Source: Rubrivivax sp. (GTDB lineage Bacteria > Pseudomonadota > Gammaproteobacteria > Burkholderiales > Burkholderiaceae_C). From it: DNA of 64,000 nucleotides. Of this stretch, positions 1 through 8,349 are shown piece by piece. The position numbers and the translations under genes are program-made. The notes under the pieces are model-generated. The model had not been told where the DNA came from and did no database searches. It saw only the letters and a list, made by a program, of their open reading frames with translations. The stretch lies in contig JAHBZS010000014.1 of assembly GCA_019635285.1 (NCBI GenBank), positions 1 to 64,000 on the forward strand, written 5' to 3'. Each line of letters starts with the position of its first letter. Position 1 is the stretch's first letter.

Positions 1-149
1 GAGTGCCCATCGTGCTGAACTTGACGCTGGCTGCCGTCGCGGCGCTACAACGGCCCGCGCGTTGCTGCACACTGCGCTACCGCGCCGGCAACCGACGCCG
101 GCATCAGGTGCCCTTCCCGGCTCGAGTCCGGCGGGCCGCTCGCCCGTGA
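1..149 (+). CDS. C-terminal tail of an unidentified upstream gene (partial)
   Basis: The frame beginning at base 3 is open from the left edge and ends at TGA 147-149, sharing the four bases GTGA with the next gene's proposed start. Its codons are mostly G or C in the third position, as in the neighbouring genes, whereas the other open frame here is poorer in that respect. The roughly 48 visible residues open with a short hydrophobic run and end in an Arg-rich tail. I recognise no family. If the next gene really starts upstream at TTG 62, this tail may be noncoding. Confidence 0.35.
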   Translation, partial: VPIVLNLTLAAVAALQRPARCCTLRYRAGNRRRHQVPFPARVRRAARP

Positions 150-1351
150 AGATCCTGCACGTCCTGGACCACTCCATCCCGCTGCACAGCGGATACACCT
201 TTCGCACCGCAGCCATCCTGCGCGAGCAGCGCATGGCCGGCTGGAAGACGGCCCATCTGACCTCGCCCAAGCAGGGCGTCAGCCCGGCGGACCCTGAAGA
301 GGTGGACGGCCTGTGGTTCCATCGGTGCCCGGCGGCGATCGACGGCCCCCCGCTGTTGCGCGAGTGGAAGCTGATGCGAGCGCTGGAAGCACGGCTGACG
401 GCCCTGGTGCGGGAGTCGCGCCCCGACGTGCTGCACGCGCACTCGCCCGCGCTCAACGCGGTGCCCGCCATCCGCGTCGGTCAGCGCGAGGGCATCCCGG
501 TGGTCTACGAAGTGCGGGCCTTCTGGGAGGACGCCGCGGTCGACCACGGCACCACGTCCGAGGGCAGCCTGCGCTACCGTGCCACGCGGGCGCTCGAGAC
601 CTGGGCGCTACGGCGCGTGGATCATGTCTTCACGATCTGCGAGGGGCTGCGCGCCGACATCGTGGCCCGCGGCATCGCACCGTCGAAGGTCACGGTCATC
701 CCCAACGCCGTCGATGTGGACTCGTTCCAGCTCTCGGGCGAGGCCGACCCCCAGTTGCGTGCCTCGCTGGGGCTGACCGGCTGCACCGTCGTCGGCTTCG
801 TGGGGTCGTTCTACGGCTACGAAGGCCTCGACCTGCTCATCGACGCCTACGCGAGCCTGGTTGCGCAGCGGCCGGACCTGCGCTTGCTGCTGGTCGGAGG
901 CGGTCCGCAGGAGGCGCGGTTGAAGGCCAAGGCGCAAGAGCTGGGTGTGGCCGACCGGGTGGTGTTCACCGGACGCGTCCCGCATGCACAGGTCAGCCGC
1001 TACTACGACCTCATCGACCTGCTGGCCTACCCCCGCCTGTCGATGCGCCTGACCGAGCTGGTGACCCCGTTGAAGCCGCTGGAGGCGATGGCGCAGGGCC
1101 GCGTGTTCGTCGCCTCGGACGTAGGCGGCCACCGCGAGCTGATCCGGGACGGCGAAACAGGCCGGCTATTTGCCGCGGGCAGCACTCCAGCGCTGGCGGC
1201 GGCAATCAACGACATGCTCGACGGCCGCGACCATTGGCCCGCCATGCGCAGCGCCGGCCGCGACTTCGTCGAGCGGGTGCGAAACTGGCGGCGCAGCGTC
1301 GCCAACTACGGGCCCGTCTACGGTGCGCTTGCGGGGCGGAGCGCGCGATGA
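146..1351 (+). CDS. Glycosyltransferase family 4, exosortase A-associated
   Basis: A 401-residue GT-B glycosyltransferase that should move a sugar from a nucleotide-sugar donor to the growing lipid-linked EPS repeat in the cytoplasm. The N-terminus (KILHVLDHSIPLHSGYTFR) is the characteristic opening of the XrtA-associated glycosyltransferase family TIGR04063. The second Rossmann half begins near TVVGFVGSFYGYEGLDLL, followed by a donor-site segment with two Glu residues (TELVTPLKPLEAMAQG). I chose GTG 146 because family members begin at this lysine-rich strand; an in-frame TTG at 62 would add 28 low-complexity residues. It overlaps the next gene by ATGA, so the two are translationally coupled. 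Confidence 0.88.
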   Translation: MKILHVLDHSIPLHSGYTFRTAAILREQRMAGWKTAHLTSPKQGVSPADPEEVDGLWFHRCPAAIDGPPLLREWKLMRALEARLTALVRESRPDVLHAHSPALNAVPAIRVGQREGIPVVYEVRAFWEDAAVDHGTTSEGSLRYRATRALETWALRRVDHVFTICEGLRADIVARGIAPSKVTVIPNAVDVDSFQLSGEADPQLRASLGLTGCTVVGFVGSFYGYEGLDLLIDAYASLVAQRPDLRLLLVGGGPQEARLKAKAQELGVADRVVFTGRVPHAQVSRYYDLIDLLAYPRLSMRLTELVTPLKPLEAMAQGRVFVASDVGGHRELIRDGETGRLFAAGSTPALAAAINDMLDGRDHWPAMRSAGRDFVERVRNWRRSVANYGPVYGALAGRSAR

Positions 1352-2460
1352 CCTTCGGCGACCTGCACATCTGCATGGTGGGCCCGCTGCCGCCGCCCTC
1401 CGGTGGCATGGCGAACCAGACGCGCCAGTTGACCGAGCTGTTGCGCAGCGAGGGGGCCACGGTGTCGCTGGTGCAGGTCAACGCCCCGTATCGGCCCGCC
1501 TGGATCGGCGGTGTGCGTGGCCTGCGTGCCGTGTTCCGCATCCCCGACTACGTGCGGCGCCTTTGGCGCGCCGTCGGCCCGGCGGACGTCGTGCATGTCA
1601 TGGCCAACTCGGGCTGGTCCTGGCATCTGTTTGCGGCCGTCGCCGTGCGCGTGGCCGCCTGGCGCGGCACTCCCGTGGTCGTCAACTACCGCGGCGGCGA
1701 GGCCGATGCCTTCCTGCAGCGCGCCGGCGCGAGCGTGCGGCGGACCATGCGGCTCAGCAGCGGCCTGCTGCTGCCTTCGGGCTTTCTTCAAGAGGTGTTC
1801 GCGAGGCACGGCATGCCTGGGAAGGTGGTGCCGAACATCGTCGACACACACCGCTTCCGCCCCGGCGCCGACAAGCTGCTCGGGCCCGGGACGGCGCAAT
1901 TGCTGATTGCACGCAACCTCGAACCGATCTACGGCATCGACGTGGCGCTGCGTGCGTTTGCACGTGTGCTGGCGGCGCAACCCCGTGCGCGGCTGGTCAT
2001 CGCGGGCAGCGGCCCGCAGCGCAGCGAGCTGGTCGCGCTGGCCGAGTCCCTCGGCATCGCCGAACGGGTGCACTTCGCCGGTCGGCTGGAGCGCGACGAG
2101 ATGGCAAAGCTCTATCGCGAGTCGACGCTGTCGATCAATCCCAGCCATGTCGACAACATGCCCAACTCGGTGCTGGAGTCGATGGCCAGCGGCGTGCCGG
2201 TGGTGAGCACCGACGTCGGCGGCGTGCCCTTCATCGTTGCCCACGAACGCAGCGCCTTGCTCGTGCCTCGCGCGAACGACGAGGCGCTGGCGCAAGCCGT
2301 GCTGCGGCTGCTGGGCGATGACGCCCTGTACCGCCAACTGCGTGCAGCGGGGCTCGCGGAGGTGCAGCGCTATCGCTGGGAGGCGGTGCGCGGGCTGCTG
2401 CTCGCCGCGTATGGCGAGGCCATCCAGGCCTCCGGGCCACGTGCCCAGCGGGCTGCCTAA
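1348..2460 (+). CDS. Glycosyltransferase family 4
   Basis: A 370-residue GT4 glycosyltransferase, predicted to add one sugar of the EPS repeat unit. It opens with a glycine loop (PPPSGGMANQTRQL) typical of GT-B N-domains. It carries the family EX7E-type donor motif in the segment NMPNSVLESMASGVPVV near the C-terminus. The ATG overlaps the previous stop (ATGA). The same frame stays open far upstream, inside the preceding gene, but those codons translate to an Arg/Ala/Gly-rich shadow, so the ATG at 1348 is the real start. The next gene follows after 13 bases. Donor and acceptor cannot be read from sequence. Confidence 0.86.
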   Translation: MTFGDLHICMVGPLPPPSGGMANQTRQLTELLRSEGATVSLVQVNAPYRPAWIGGVRGLRAVFRIPDYVRRLWRAVGPADVVHVMANSGWSWHLFAAVAVRVAAWRGTPVVVNYRGGEADAFLQRAGASVRRTMRLSSGLLLPSGFLQEVFARHGMPGKVVPNIVDTHRFRPGADKLLGPGTAQLLIARNLEPIYGIDVALRAFARVLAAQPRARLVIAGSGPQRSELVALAESLGIAERVHFAGRLERDEMAKLYRESTLSINPSHVDNMPNSVLESMASGVPVVSTDVGGVPFIVAHERSALLVPRANDEALAQAVLRLLGDDALYRQLRAAGLAEVQRYRWEAVRGLLLAAYGEAIQASGPRAQRAA

Positions 2461-2473
2461 GGCACGACGACCG

Positions 2474-3832
2474 ATGGACTCGCTCTACACAAGCTTCGTC
2501 GCCGGGCTGCTGTTCCCGGCGCAGGAACGGCTGAAGGGCCACGATTCACCCCGTATCCGCCGCGCCATGGAGGCGAGCCAGTGGTGGCCGCGCGAGCGGA
2601 TCGAAGCGCATCAGGCGCAGCGGCTGAGGGACCTGCTGGTCGAGGTGGGTCAGCATGTGCCGTACTACCGGGAGGTCTTCGCGAAGGAACACTTCGACCC
2701 GGCGACGGTGCGTTCGTCGGCCGATCTGCAACGCCTGCCGTTCTTGACCAAGGCATTGATCCGCAGCCACACCGACCGCCTGCGCGCCGACAACGCGCGC
2801 GGCCTGGCCCGGTTCAACACGGGCGGATCGAGCGGCGAGCCGCTGATCTTCTACATCGGCAACGAGCGCGTGAGCCATGACGTCGCCGCCAAGTGGCGCG
2901 CCACGCGCTGGTGGGGCGTGGACATCGGTGACCCTGAAATCGTCGTCTGGGGGTCGCCCATCGAACTCGGCTCGCAGGATCGCGTGCGCCAATGGCGTGA
3001 CCGTCTGATGCGTACCGAGTTGCTGCCGGCCTTCGAGATGTCGGACCAGATGGTGGGGGGCTTCATCGAGCGCATCCGCCAGCGGCGACCGCGCATGCTC
3101 TTTGGCTACCCGTCCGCCATCGGCCATATTGCGCAACATGCGCGACGGACCGGCCAGCGCCTGGATGATCTGGGCGTGCGCGCCGTCTTCGTGACCTCCG
3201 AACGGCTGTACGACCATCAGCGTGAGCTCATCAGCTCGGTCTTCGGATGCCCCGTGGCCAATGGCTACGGAGGCCGCGATGCCGGATTCATCGCCCACGA
3301 ATGCCCGCAGGGGTCGATGCACATCACGGCAGAGGACATCGTCGTCGAGATCGTCGACGACCAGGGACGGGTGCAGCCGGCGGGCTCCCGTGGGGAGATC
3401 GTGGTCACGCATCTGGCAACGCGCGACTTCCCTTTCATCCGCTACCGCACAGGCGATATCGGTACGCTGGACGAGCGCGGCTGCGCCTGCGGACGAGGCC
3501 TGCCCGTGCTGAAGGAGATCCACGGCCGCTCGACCGATTTTGTCGTCGCGACCGACGGCACCGTCATGCACGGCCTGTCGCTCATCTACGTGCTGCGCGA
3601 CCAGCCTGGCATCGCGGGCTTCAAGATCGTGCAGGAATCGCTGTCGCTGACACGCGTGATGATCGTGCCGACCCCCCAATTTGCCGCAGCCACCGTGCAG
3701 GTCATCCAGAGCGGGCTGAAGGCTCGGCTGGGTGCCGAGGTGGCCGTGGAGGTGGCGCTGATGGACGAGATCCCCGCGGAAGCGTCGGGCAAGTTCCGCT
3801 ACGTCGTCAGCAAGGTGGCCGCCCATGCCTGA
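2474..3832 (+). CDS. Phenylacetate-CoA ligase-like (PaaK/CapK) adenylating enzyme
   Basis: A 452-residue member of the PaaK/CapK branch of the ANL adenylating enzymes. The phosphate-binding loop reads TGGSSGEP at residues 116-123, and the later core segment RYRTGDIG includes the Tyr/Arg-Thr-Gly-Asp region of the hinge. A Cys-x-Cys pair follows directly (CACGRG). PaaK-like genes are frequent in capsule and EPS loci, where they are thought to activate an acid for attachment to sugar or lipid; the substrate here is unknown. It lies in the + strand EPS operon, 27 bases before the O-ligase gene. Assignment to the family is firm, the role is inference. Confidence 0.85.
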   Translation: MDSLYTSFVAGLLFPAQERLKGHDSPRIRRAMEASQWWPRERIEAHQAQRLRDLLVEVGQHVPYYREVFAKEHFDPATVRSSADLQRLPFLTKALIRSHTDRLRADNARGLARFNTGGSSGEPLIFYIGNERVSHDVAAKWRATRWWGVDIGDPEIVVWGSPIELGSQDRVRQWRDRLMRTELLPAFEMSDQMVGGFIERIRQRRPRMLFGYPSAIGHIAQHARRTGQRLDDLGVRAVFVTSERLYDHQRELISSVFGCPVANGYGGRDAGFIAHECPQGSMHITAEDIVVEIVDDQGRVQPAGSRGEIVVTHLATRDFPFIRYRTGDIGTLDERGCACGRGLPVLKEIHGRSTDFVVATDGTVMHGLSLIYVLRDQPGIAGFKIVQESLSLTRVMIVPTPQFAAATVQVIQSGLKARLGAEVAVEVALMDEIPAEASGKFRYVVSKVAAHA

Positions 3833-3859
3833 GGCCACCCACGCCTGCGGGGAGGGGTC

Positions 3860-5203
3860 ATGAGAGACGTCCTGATGGTGTTGCTGTTCGCGACCGCAGG
3901 CGTGGCGGCGCTACGCCGTCCCTATTGGGGCGCGCTGCTCTGGGTCTGGATCGGTCTGATGAATCCGCACAAGCTGGCCTACGGCTTCGCCCAGAGCCTG
4001 CCTTTCGCGATGGCGACCGTGATCGTGGTGGCGCTGGGCATGCTGATGCATCCGAAGGAGGTCCGGCGCCCGTCGGGTGCCCTGGTCGGCATCTTGATGC
4101 TGTTCATCATTTGGATGACGATCACGACCGCCTTCGCCATCGTGCAGTTGGCGGCCTTCGCCAGATACACGGAGGTCCTCAAAGTCCTGGGCATGACCCT
4201 CGTCGTGGCATCGTTGGTGCACACGCGCGAACAGATCATGGGCCTGATCTGGGTGGTCGCGGGTTCTATCGCGTTCTACGGTATCAAGGGTGGCGTCTTC
4301 ACGATCCTCACGGGCGGTGGATACCGTGTCTGGGGCCCCCCCTCCAGCGTGGTCGCGGGCAACAACGAACTGGCCGTGGCACTGATCACGGTCATTCCTC
4401 TGCTGTATTTCCTGGGCCGACATGCGGAGGTGGCGCGCGACTTCGTGCTCGTGCGCTTTTTGCCGGCGCGCTGGCTGCGGATCGGCATGTACGTTTCCTG
4501 CGTGCTGTGCGCCGTGTCGGCGCTGGGCAGCCAATCGCGAGGTGCGCTGCTGGCCATCGCCGCGATGTCCAGCATGCTCTGGTGGCGCAGCCGGTCGAAG
4601 ATCCTGCTGGCCTGCGTGTTCCTGGCCTTGGTGCCGATAGGCCTGTCGCTGATGCCCGCCAGCTGGTTCGAGCGCATGAACACCATCCAGACCTACGAAG
4701 AGGACGTTTCGGCGCTGGGTCGATTGAATGCGTGGCAAACCGCGATCAATATCGCGCGCGACCGCATCACCGGGGCCGGGCCGGTCACCGCGACACCCAC
4801 GGTATTCGCGATGTATTCGCCGCGGCAAGGGCCGCAATGGATCCTGGTGGCGCACAGCATCTACTTCCAGATACTGGGCGACCATGGCTACATCGGGCTG
4901 GGCATCTACCTGCTGTTCTGGGTCATCAGCTATCGAATGGCGGGGCGCGTGGTCCGCCTCAGCGCCAAGGATCCCGGTCTGGCCTGGGTCGCGGAACTGG
5001 GCAACATGGCCAAGGTGAGCATGGTCGGCTTTGGCGTGGGCGGGGCCTTTCTGAGCGTGGCCTACTGGGACATGCCGTACTACATTCCGGTGATCCTGGC
5101 TGCGACCGAGCGGCTGCTGCGCGAGTCGCCTGCCGAAGCGCGCATGCCCTCCCTCCCTGCGGCCGACACGGGGCCGCCCGGCGCGCTGGCCAGCCGCTCC
5201 TGA
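3860..5203 (+). CDS. Probable O-glycosylation ligase, exosortase A-associated
   Basis: A 447-residue polytopic membrane protein of the Wzy/WaaL (O-antigen ligase-like) superfamily. Its start (RRPYWGALLWVWIGLMNPHKLAYGF) is diagnostic of the XrtA-associated ligase family TIGR03097. The Wzy_C region contains the periplasmic loop with SQSRGALLAIAAM, and near the C-terminus is an AHSIYFQILGDHGYIGLGIY segment matching the His-containing motif of these ligases. It is proposed to polymerise EPS repeats or transfer glycan to another acceptor, possibly exported protein, on the periplasmic face. About ten membrane segments are visible. It sits between the PaaK-like gene and two deacetylases. Confidence 0.88.
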   Translation: MRDVLMVLLFATAGVAALRRPYWGALLWVWIGLMNPHKLAYGFAQSLPFAMATVIVVALGMLMHPKEVRRPSGALVGILMLFIIWMTITTAFAIVQLAAFARYTEVLKVLGMTLVVASLVHTREQIMGLIWVVAGSIAFYGIKGGVFTILTGGGYRVWGPPSSVVAGNNELAVALITVIPLLYFLGRHAEVARDFVLVRFLPARWLRIGMYVSCVLCAVSALGSQSRGALLAIAAMSSMLWWRSRSKILLACVFLALVPIGLSLMPASWFERMNTIQTYEEDVSALGRLNAWQTAINIARDRITGAGPVTATPTVFAMYSPRQGPQWILVAHSIYFQILGDHGYIGLGIYLLFWVISYRMAGRVVRLSAKDPGLAWVAELGNMAKVSMVGFGVGGAFLSVAYWDMPYYIPVILAATERLLRESPAEARMPSLPAADTGPPGALASRS

Positions 5204-5216
5204 CGCGCCCGGCAGC

Positions 5217-6206
5217 ATGCTCCTCAAATCCTCCCTTGCCATCGCGTCGCCGGCCGGGCGCAGCGCCCGGCTGTCAGTGGTCATCTATCACCGCGTGCTT
5301 GCGGCACCCGATGCAAGGCGGCCCACGTTGCCGGACATGGCCCGCTTCGACCAGCAGTTGCATTGGCTGAAGACCTACTTTCGCGTGATGCCGCTCGAAG
5401 ATGCGGTACGCCGGCTGCGCGAGGGGACGCTCCCGTCGCGCGCTGCAGCGATCACCTTCGACGATGGTTATGCCGACAACTACACCTGTGCGCTGCCGGT
5501 CCTGCAAAGGCATGGCTTGCATGCGACCTTCTTCATCGCCACGGGCTACCTGGACGGCGGCATCATGTGGAATGACGCCCTCAGCCATTGCATCCATTCG
5601 ACGCGTCGCGACCGCGTCGACGCGTCTGCACTCGGCTTGGGAGAACTGGACCTCGGTGCGGGCCCCGGCCGCTATGCCGCACTTCAGCGCTTGAACCTGT
5701 CCATCAAGTACCTGCCCTTCGATCAGCGGCAGGCGGCGGTCGAGGGCCTCTGCCAGGCCTGTGGCGTCGACCCGCCCACCGACCTGATGATGTCGACAGG
5801 ACAGCTGGTTGCGCTGAGAGCCGCAGGCATGGGAATTGGCGCCCACACGGTTCGGCACCCCATCCTCGCGCAGTGCGACGCCCAGACCGCCTGGCGCGAG
5901 ATGTCTGATGGCGCCCGCTGGCTGCAGGACGCGCTTGGCGAGCCGGTCCGGCTCTTTGCCTACCCCAACGGAAAACCCGGCGCCGATTACCTGCCCGAGC
6001 ACGTCAGGATGGCCCGGGAGCTGGGTTTTGCCGCGGCCTTCACCACGGCCATGGGGGCGGCTCGTGCGTCGGACGACCCGTACCAACTGCCGCGCTTCCT
6101 GCCTTGGGACCGATCGCGCATGGCCTTCGGCCTGCGCATGCTCCGCAACCTGCGGACGGGAGGGCGCAGCGAGTCAGCGGAGTCCATGCCTGCCCTTCAG
6201 TCATGA
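5217..6206 (+). CDS. Polysaccharide deacetylase (NodB family)
   Basis: A 329-residue carbohydrate esterase family 4 protein. Both metal-site motifs are intact: TFDDGYADN, with the catalytic and metal-binding Asp pair, and the histidine motif HTVRHP. This suggests removal of N- or O-acetyl groups from EPS sugars. No clear signal peptide is seen, so it may act on lipid-linked intermediates in the cytoplasm. It is the more conventional of two tandem deacetylases and overlaps the second by ATGA. A third, XrtA-specific deacetylase lies at 21770-22630. Confidence 0.87.
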   Translation: MLLKSSLAIASPAGRSARLSVVIYHRVLAAPDARRPTLPDMARFDQQLHWLKTYFRVMPLEDAVRRLREGTLPSRAAAITFDDGYADNYTCALPVLQRHGLHATFFIATGYLDGGIMWNDALSHCIHSTRRDRVDASALGLGELDLGAGPGRYAALQRLNLSIKYLPFDQRQAAVEGLCQACGVDPPTDLMMSTGQLVALRAAGMGIGAHTVRHPILAQCDAQTAWREMSDGARWLQDALGEPVRLFAYPNGKPGADYLPEHVRMARELGFAAAFTTAMGAARASDDPYQLPRFLPWDRSRMAFGLRMLRNLRTGGRSESAESMPALQS

Positions 6207-7222
6207 GGGAAGGACTTCTGCGTCTTGTCCGCGCGCTGGGCATCTTCAGGGTCTGCCGCTGGCTGACGCGCAAGCACCTGCGGGTCCTCTGCTACCACGG
6301 CATCTGGATCGGGCCCGCGCCCCACTACGGCGACAGGCTCTTCATGAGTGCACAGCGCTTTCGCGAGCGTATGGCGCTCATCGAGCGCTGTGGATATCGC
6401 GTCATTCCGCTCGCCGAGGCCGAACGCCGACACGCCCGAGGCGAGACCCGGGGTGATGACGTCGTCATCACGATCGACGACGCCTGGATCGGCACCTACC
6501 TTCACATGCTCCCCGAACTGGAGCGTCGCGGCTATCCGGCCACGCTCTACGTTCCGACCTACTACGCCGGCGCGCAGCGCCCTGTGCTGAACGTGCTGCT
6601 CGGCTATTTGTGTTCTCGACCCGGCGCACCCGATGCTCTGGAGCAGTTGCAGCTAGGCCCGGGAACGCATGCGCAACGCGTCGAGGCCTTGGTCGCACGC
6701 GTAGAAGCCCTTCCGACATTGAACGAACGCTGGGCCGACACACGGCGCCTGGCCGCGCAACTGGCGCCGGGCATCGACATCGACGCCCTTGGCGAGGCGT
6801 TCCGCCTGATGGACGCGCCCCAGTTGCGTGACGCCGCCGCGCGGGGCATCGACGTTCAACTGCACACGCACACGCATCGCATGCACGGCCACGACGCAGC
6901 CCTGGTGGAACGGGAGATCGCACTCAACCGCGCCGCCCTGAGCACCATGCTGGGCAGGCCCGCCGAAGACTTCGTGCACTTCTGCTACCCGAGCGGCGAC
7001 TTCGTGGACGGCGACCGCAGGGCCCTACAGAGTTGCGGCGTCCGATCCGCCACGACGACCCGGATCGGGCTGGTCTCGCCCGGATCGAACCCCTATGCCA
7101 TGCCGCGCATTCTGGACGGCGAGTCCATGAGCGAGATCGAGTTGGAGGCGATGCTCAGCGGATTCTGGAGTCTGGCGCTGCGGCTGCGCGACGCCTTGCA
7201 CGCCGGCTCGCCAAGAACCTAG
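6203..7222 (+). CDS. Polysaccharide deacetylase-like protein, divergent NodB motif
   Basis: A 339-residue protein of the NodB/CE4 fold. The first motif is altered to TIDDAW, keeping both Asp residues but losing the usual Phe and Gly. The histidine motif appears as HTHTH. The C-terminal barrel segment HFCYPSGDF matches the usual YPxG strand. It starts at ATG 6203, overlapping the previous stop, and is the last gene of the leading + strand operon. It may act on another sugar or have a changed acyl specificity; loss of activity cannot be excluded. The gene then converges on the unknown gene at 7249. Confidence 0.78.
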   Translation: MREGLLRLVRALGIFRVCRWLTRKHLRVLCYHGIWIGPAPHYGDRLFMSAQRFRERMALIERCGYRVIPLAEAERRHARGETRGDDVVITIDDAWIGTYLHMLPELERRGYPATLYVPTYYAGAQRPVLNVLLGYLCSRPGAPDALEQLQLGPGTHAQRVEALVARVEALPTLNERWADTRRLAAQLAPGIDIDALGEAFRLMDAPQLRDAAARGIDVQLHTHTHRMHGHDAALVEREIALNRAALSTMLGRPAEDFVHFCYPSGDFVDGDRRALQSCGVRSATTTRIGLVSPGSNPYAMPRILDGESMSEIELEAMLSGFWSLALRLRDALHAGSPRT

Positions 7223-7248
7223 GTCAGCCCTGTCGAGTCACGCCGGCG

Positions 7249-8166
7249 CTAGCGGCCGAACGCCTCGATCAACGCTTTGCGCGGCCAGATCATCATGTGT
7301 ATCTGGGGCACGTACTCGCCGCGTTCGAACATCGCGCGGCGGGTCGGGGATCTGGCGAGCGCCCCGCTCGTGCCATCGGTGTCGTGGCTGACGAACAGGA
7401 ACGTCGCGCCGTGGGCCGCCGGAACCTCACGCGTGTAGACGAGGTGCGGGCTGATGCTCGCGATCTGCGGATCGATGAACCAGTTCGCCCGGGTCACGCC
7501 TCGCAGATGCGGGTTCAGACGCAGCATCTCCGCGAGGATGCGGAAGGACGCCAGCCATCCGTCGGGGCTGAAGCCCGAGATCGACTCGGTGTGGGCGTGC
7601 AGTTCCAGAAACGGCTCGCGACCGCCGGCGCTCGTCAGGGCACGAAGGCCCTGCAGGAACTGCGACACACCGCCGCGCAAGAGGTAGCTTCTTGGCACGC
7701 CGGCCTCGAAATCCACGAAACCGGCGCCCACGGGCAACAGCCTGCCGGAGGCGATCAGCAGTTCCTTGCGCCAGCTGTCCGCGCGCAGGTCGGCGTCTTG
7801 GCCCGCGACCAAGAGCCGTTGGGCGATGCGGTGACACTCGCGGGCCCAGAACACCCGGACTGCGTCGGGCAGGACCACGGGAAGTTCCGGTCTGGGCGCG
7901 GCGAGCAGTGCCCGAGCGACGGCGAGGCGCGTCAGGGCGTCGCCAGCCTTGGCGCTCAGCGCCGGCAAGGACGCCGCGAACGATTCGGGCACGGCCTGCC
8001 GGAAGCGCACGGCATGCCTCGCCAGACCGTCCCACATGCTTGCGGCCTGGGCTTCGCCGAGTTCATCGGCAAGCACCCGGCGCCAGTGCCTGCCACGTTC
8101 ATCCAGCCGAGCGCGGGTCTCGGGATCGAACTGTGCAGAGGGGTCGCCGGGCAGGTTGTCGGTCAT
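7249..8166 (-). CDS. Conserved-looking protein of unknown function
   Basis: A 305-residue soluble protein with no signal peptide or membrane segment. I do not recognise an assigned family. The C-terminal half looks the more constrained, with ELHAHTESISGF, then RGVTRANWFIDPQIASISP, then SPTRRAMFERGEY and a final MMIWPRKAL. That pattern of His/Asp/Trp/Arg positions suggests a real enzyme or binding fold rather than filler. Start chosen at ATG 8166; a GTG at 8178 is an alternative. It lies downstream of the amidotransferase on the same strand, so it may be co-transcribed with it and take part in EPS decoration. Function is unknown. Confidence 0.7.
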   Translation of the reverse strand: MTDNLPGDPSAQFDPETRARLDERGRHWRRVLADELGEAQAASMWDGLARHAVRFRQAVPESFAASLPALSAKAGDALTRLAVARALLAAPRPELPVVLPDAVRVFWARECHRIAQRLLVAGQDADLRADSWRKELLIASGRLLPVGAGFVDFEAGVPRSYLLRGGVSQFLQGLRALTSAGGREPFLELHAHTESISGFSPDGWLASFRILAEMLRLNPHLRGVTRANWFIDPQIASISPHLVYTREVPAAHGATFLFVSHDTDGTSGALARSPTRRAMFERGEYVPQIHMMIWPRKALIEAFGR

Positions 8167-8349
8167 CAGGCAACGCACGGCGACTGGCTGGGGGTCCGGG
8201 CAGCCGGAGCAAGTCTCCGCGCTGACACTCGCAGGGGCGTCAGGGCCGGACGGCGCCGACGCGCATTCGAGCCGCTCGCACGCACCGGCGCCGGATCCGG
8301 GAGGCGACGAAGAACGAGCGCACGGCAGCCTGCCGCTGAGCCGCGCGAC

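Noticed and set aside
313-1347. Long N-terminal extension of the second glycosyltransferase
   Set aside because: The 345 extra codons lie in the shadow of the first glycosyltransferase and are low-complexity; the ATGA-coupled start at 1348 fits the family.
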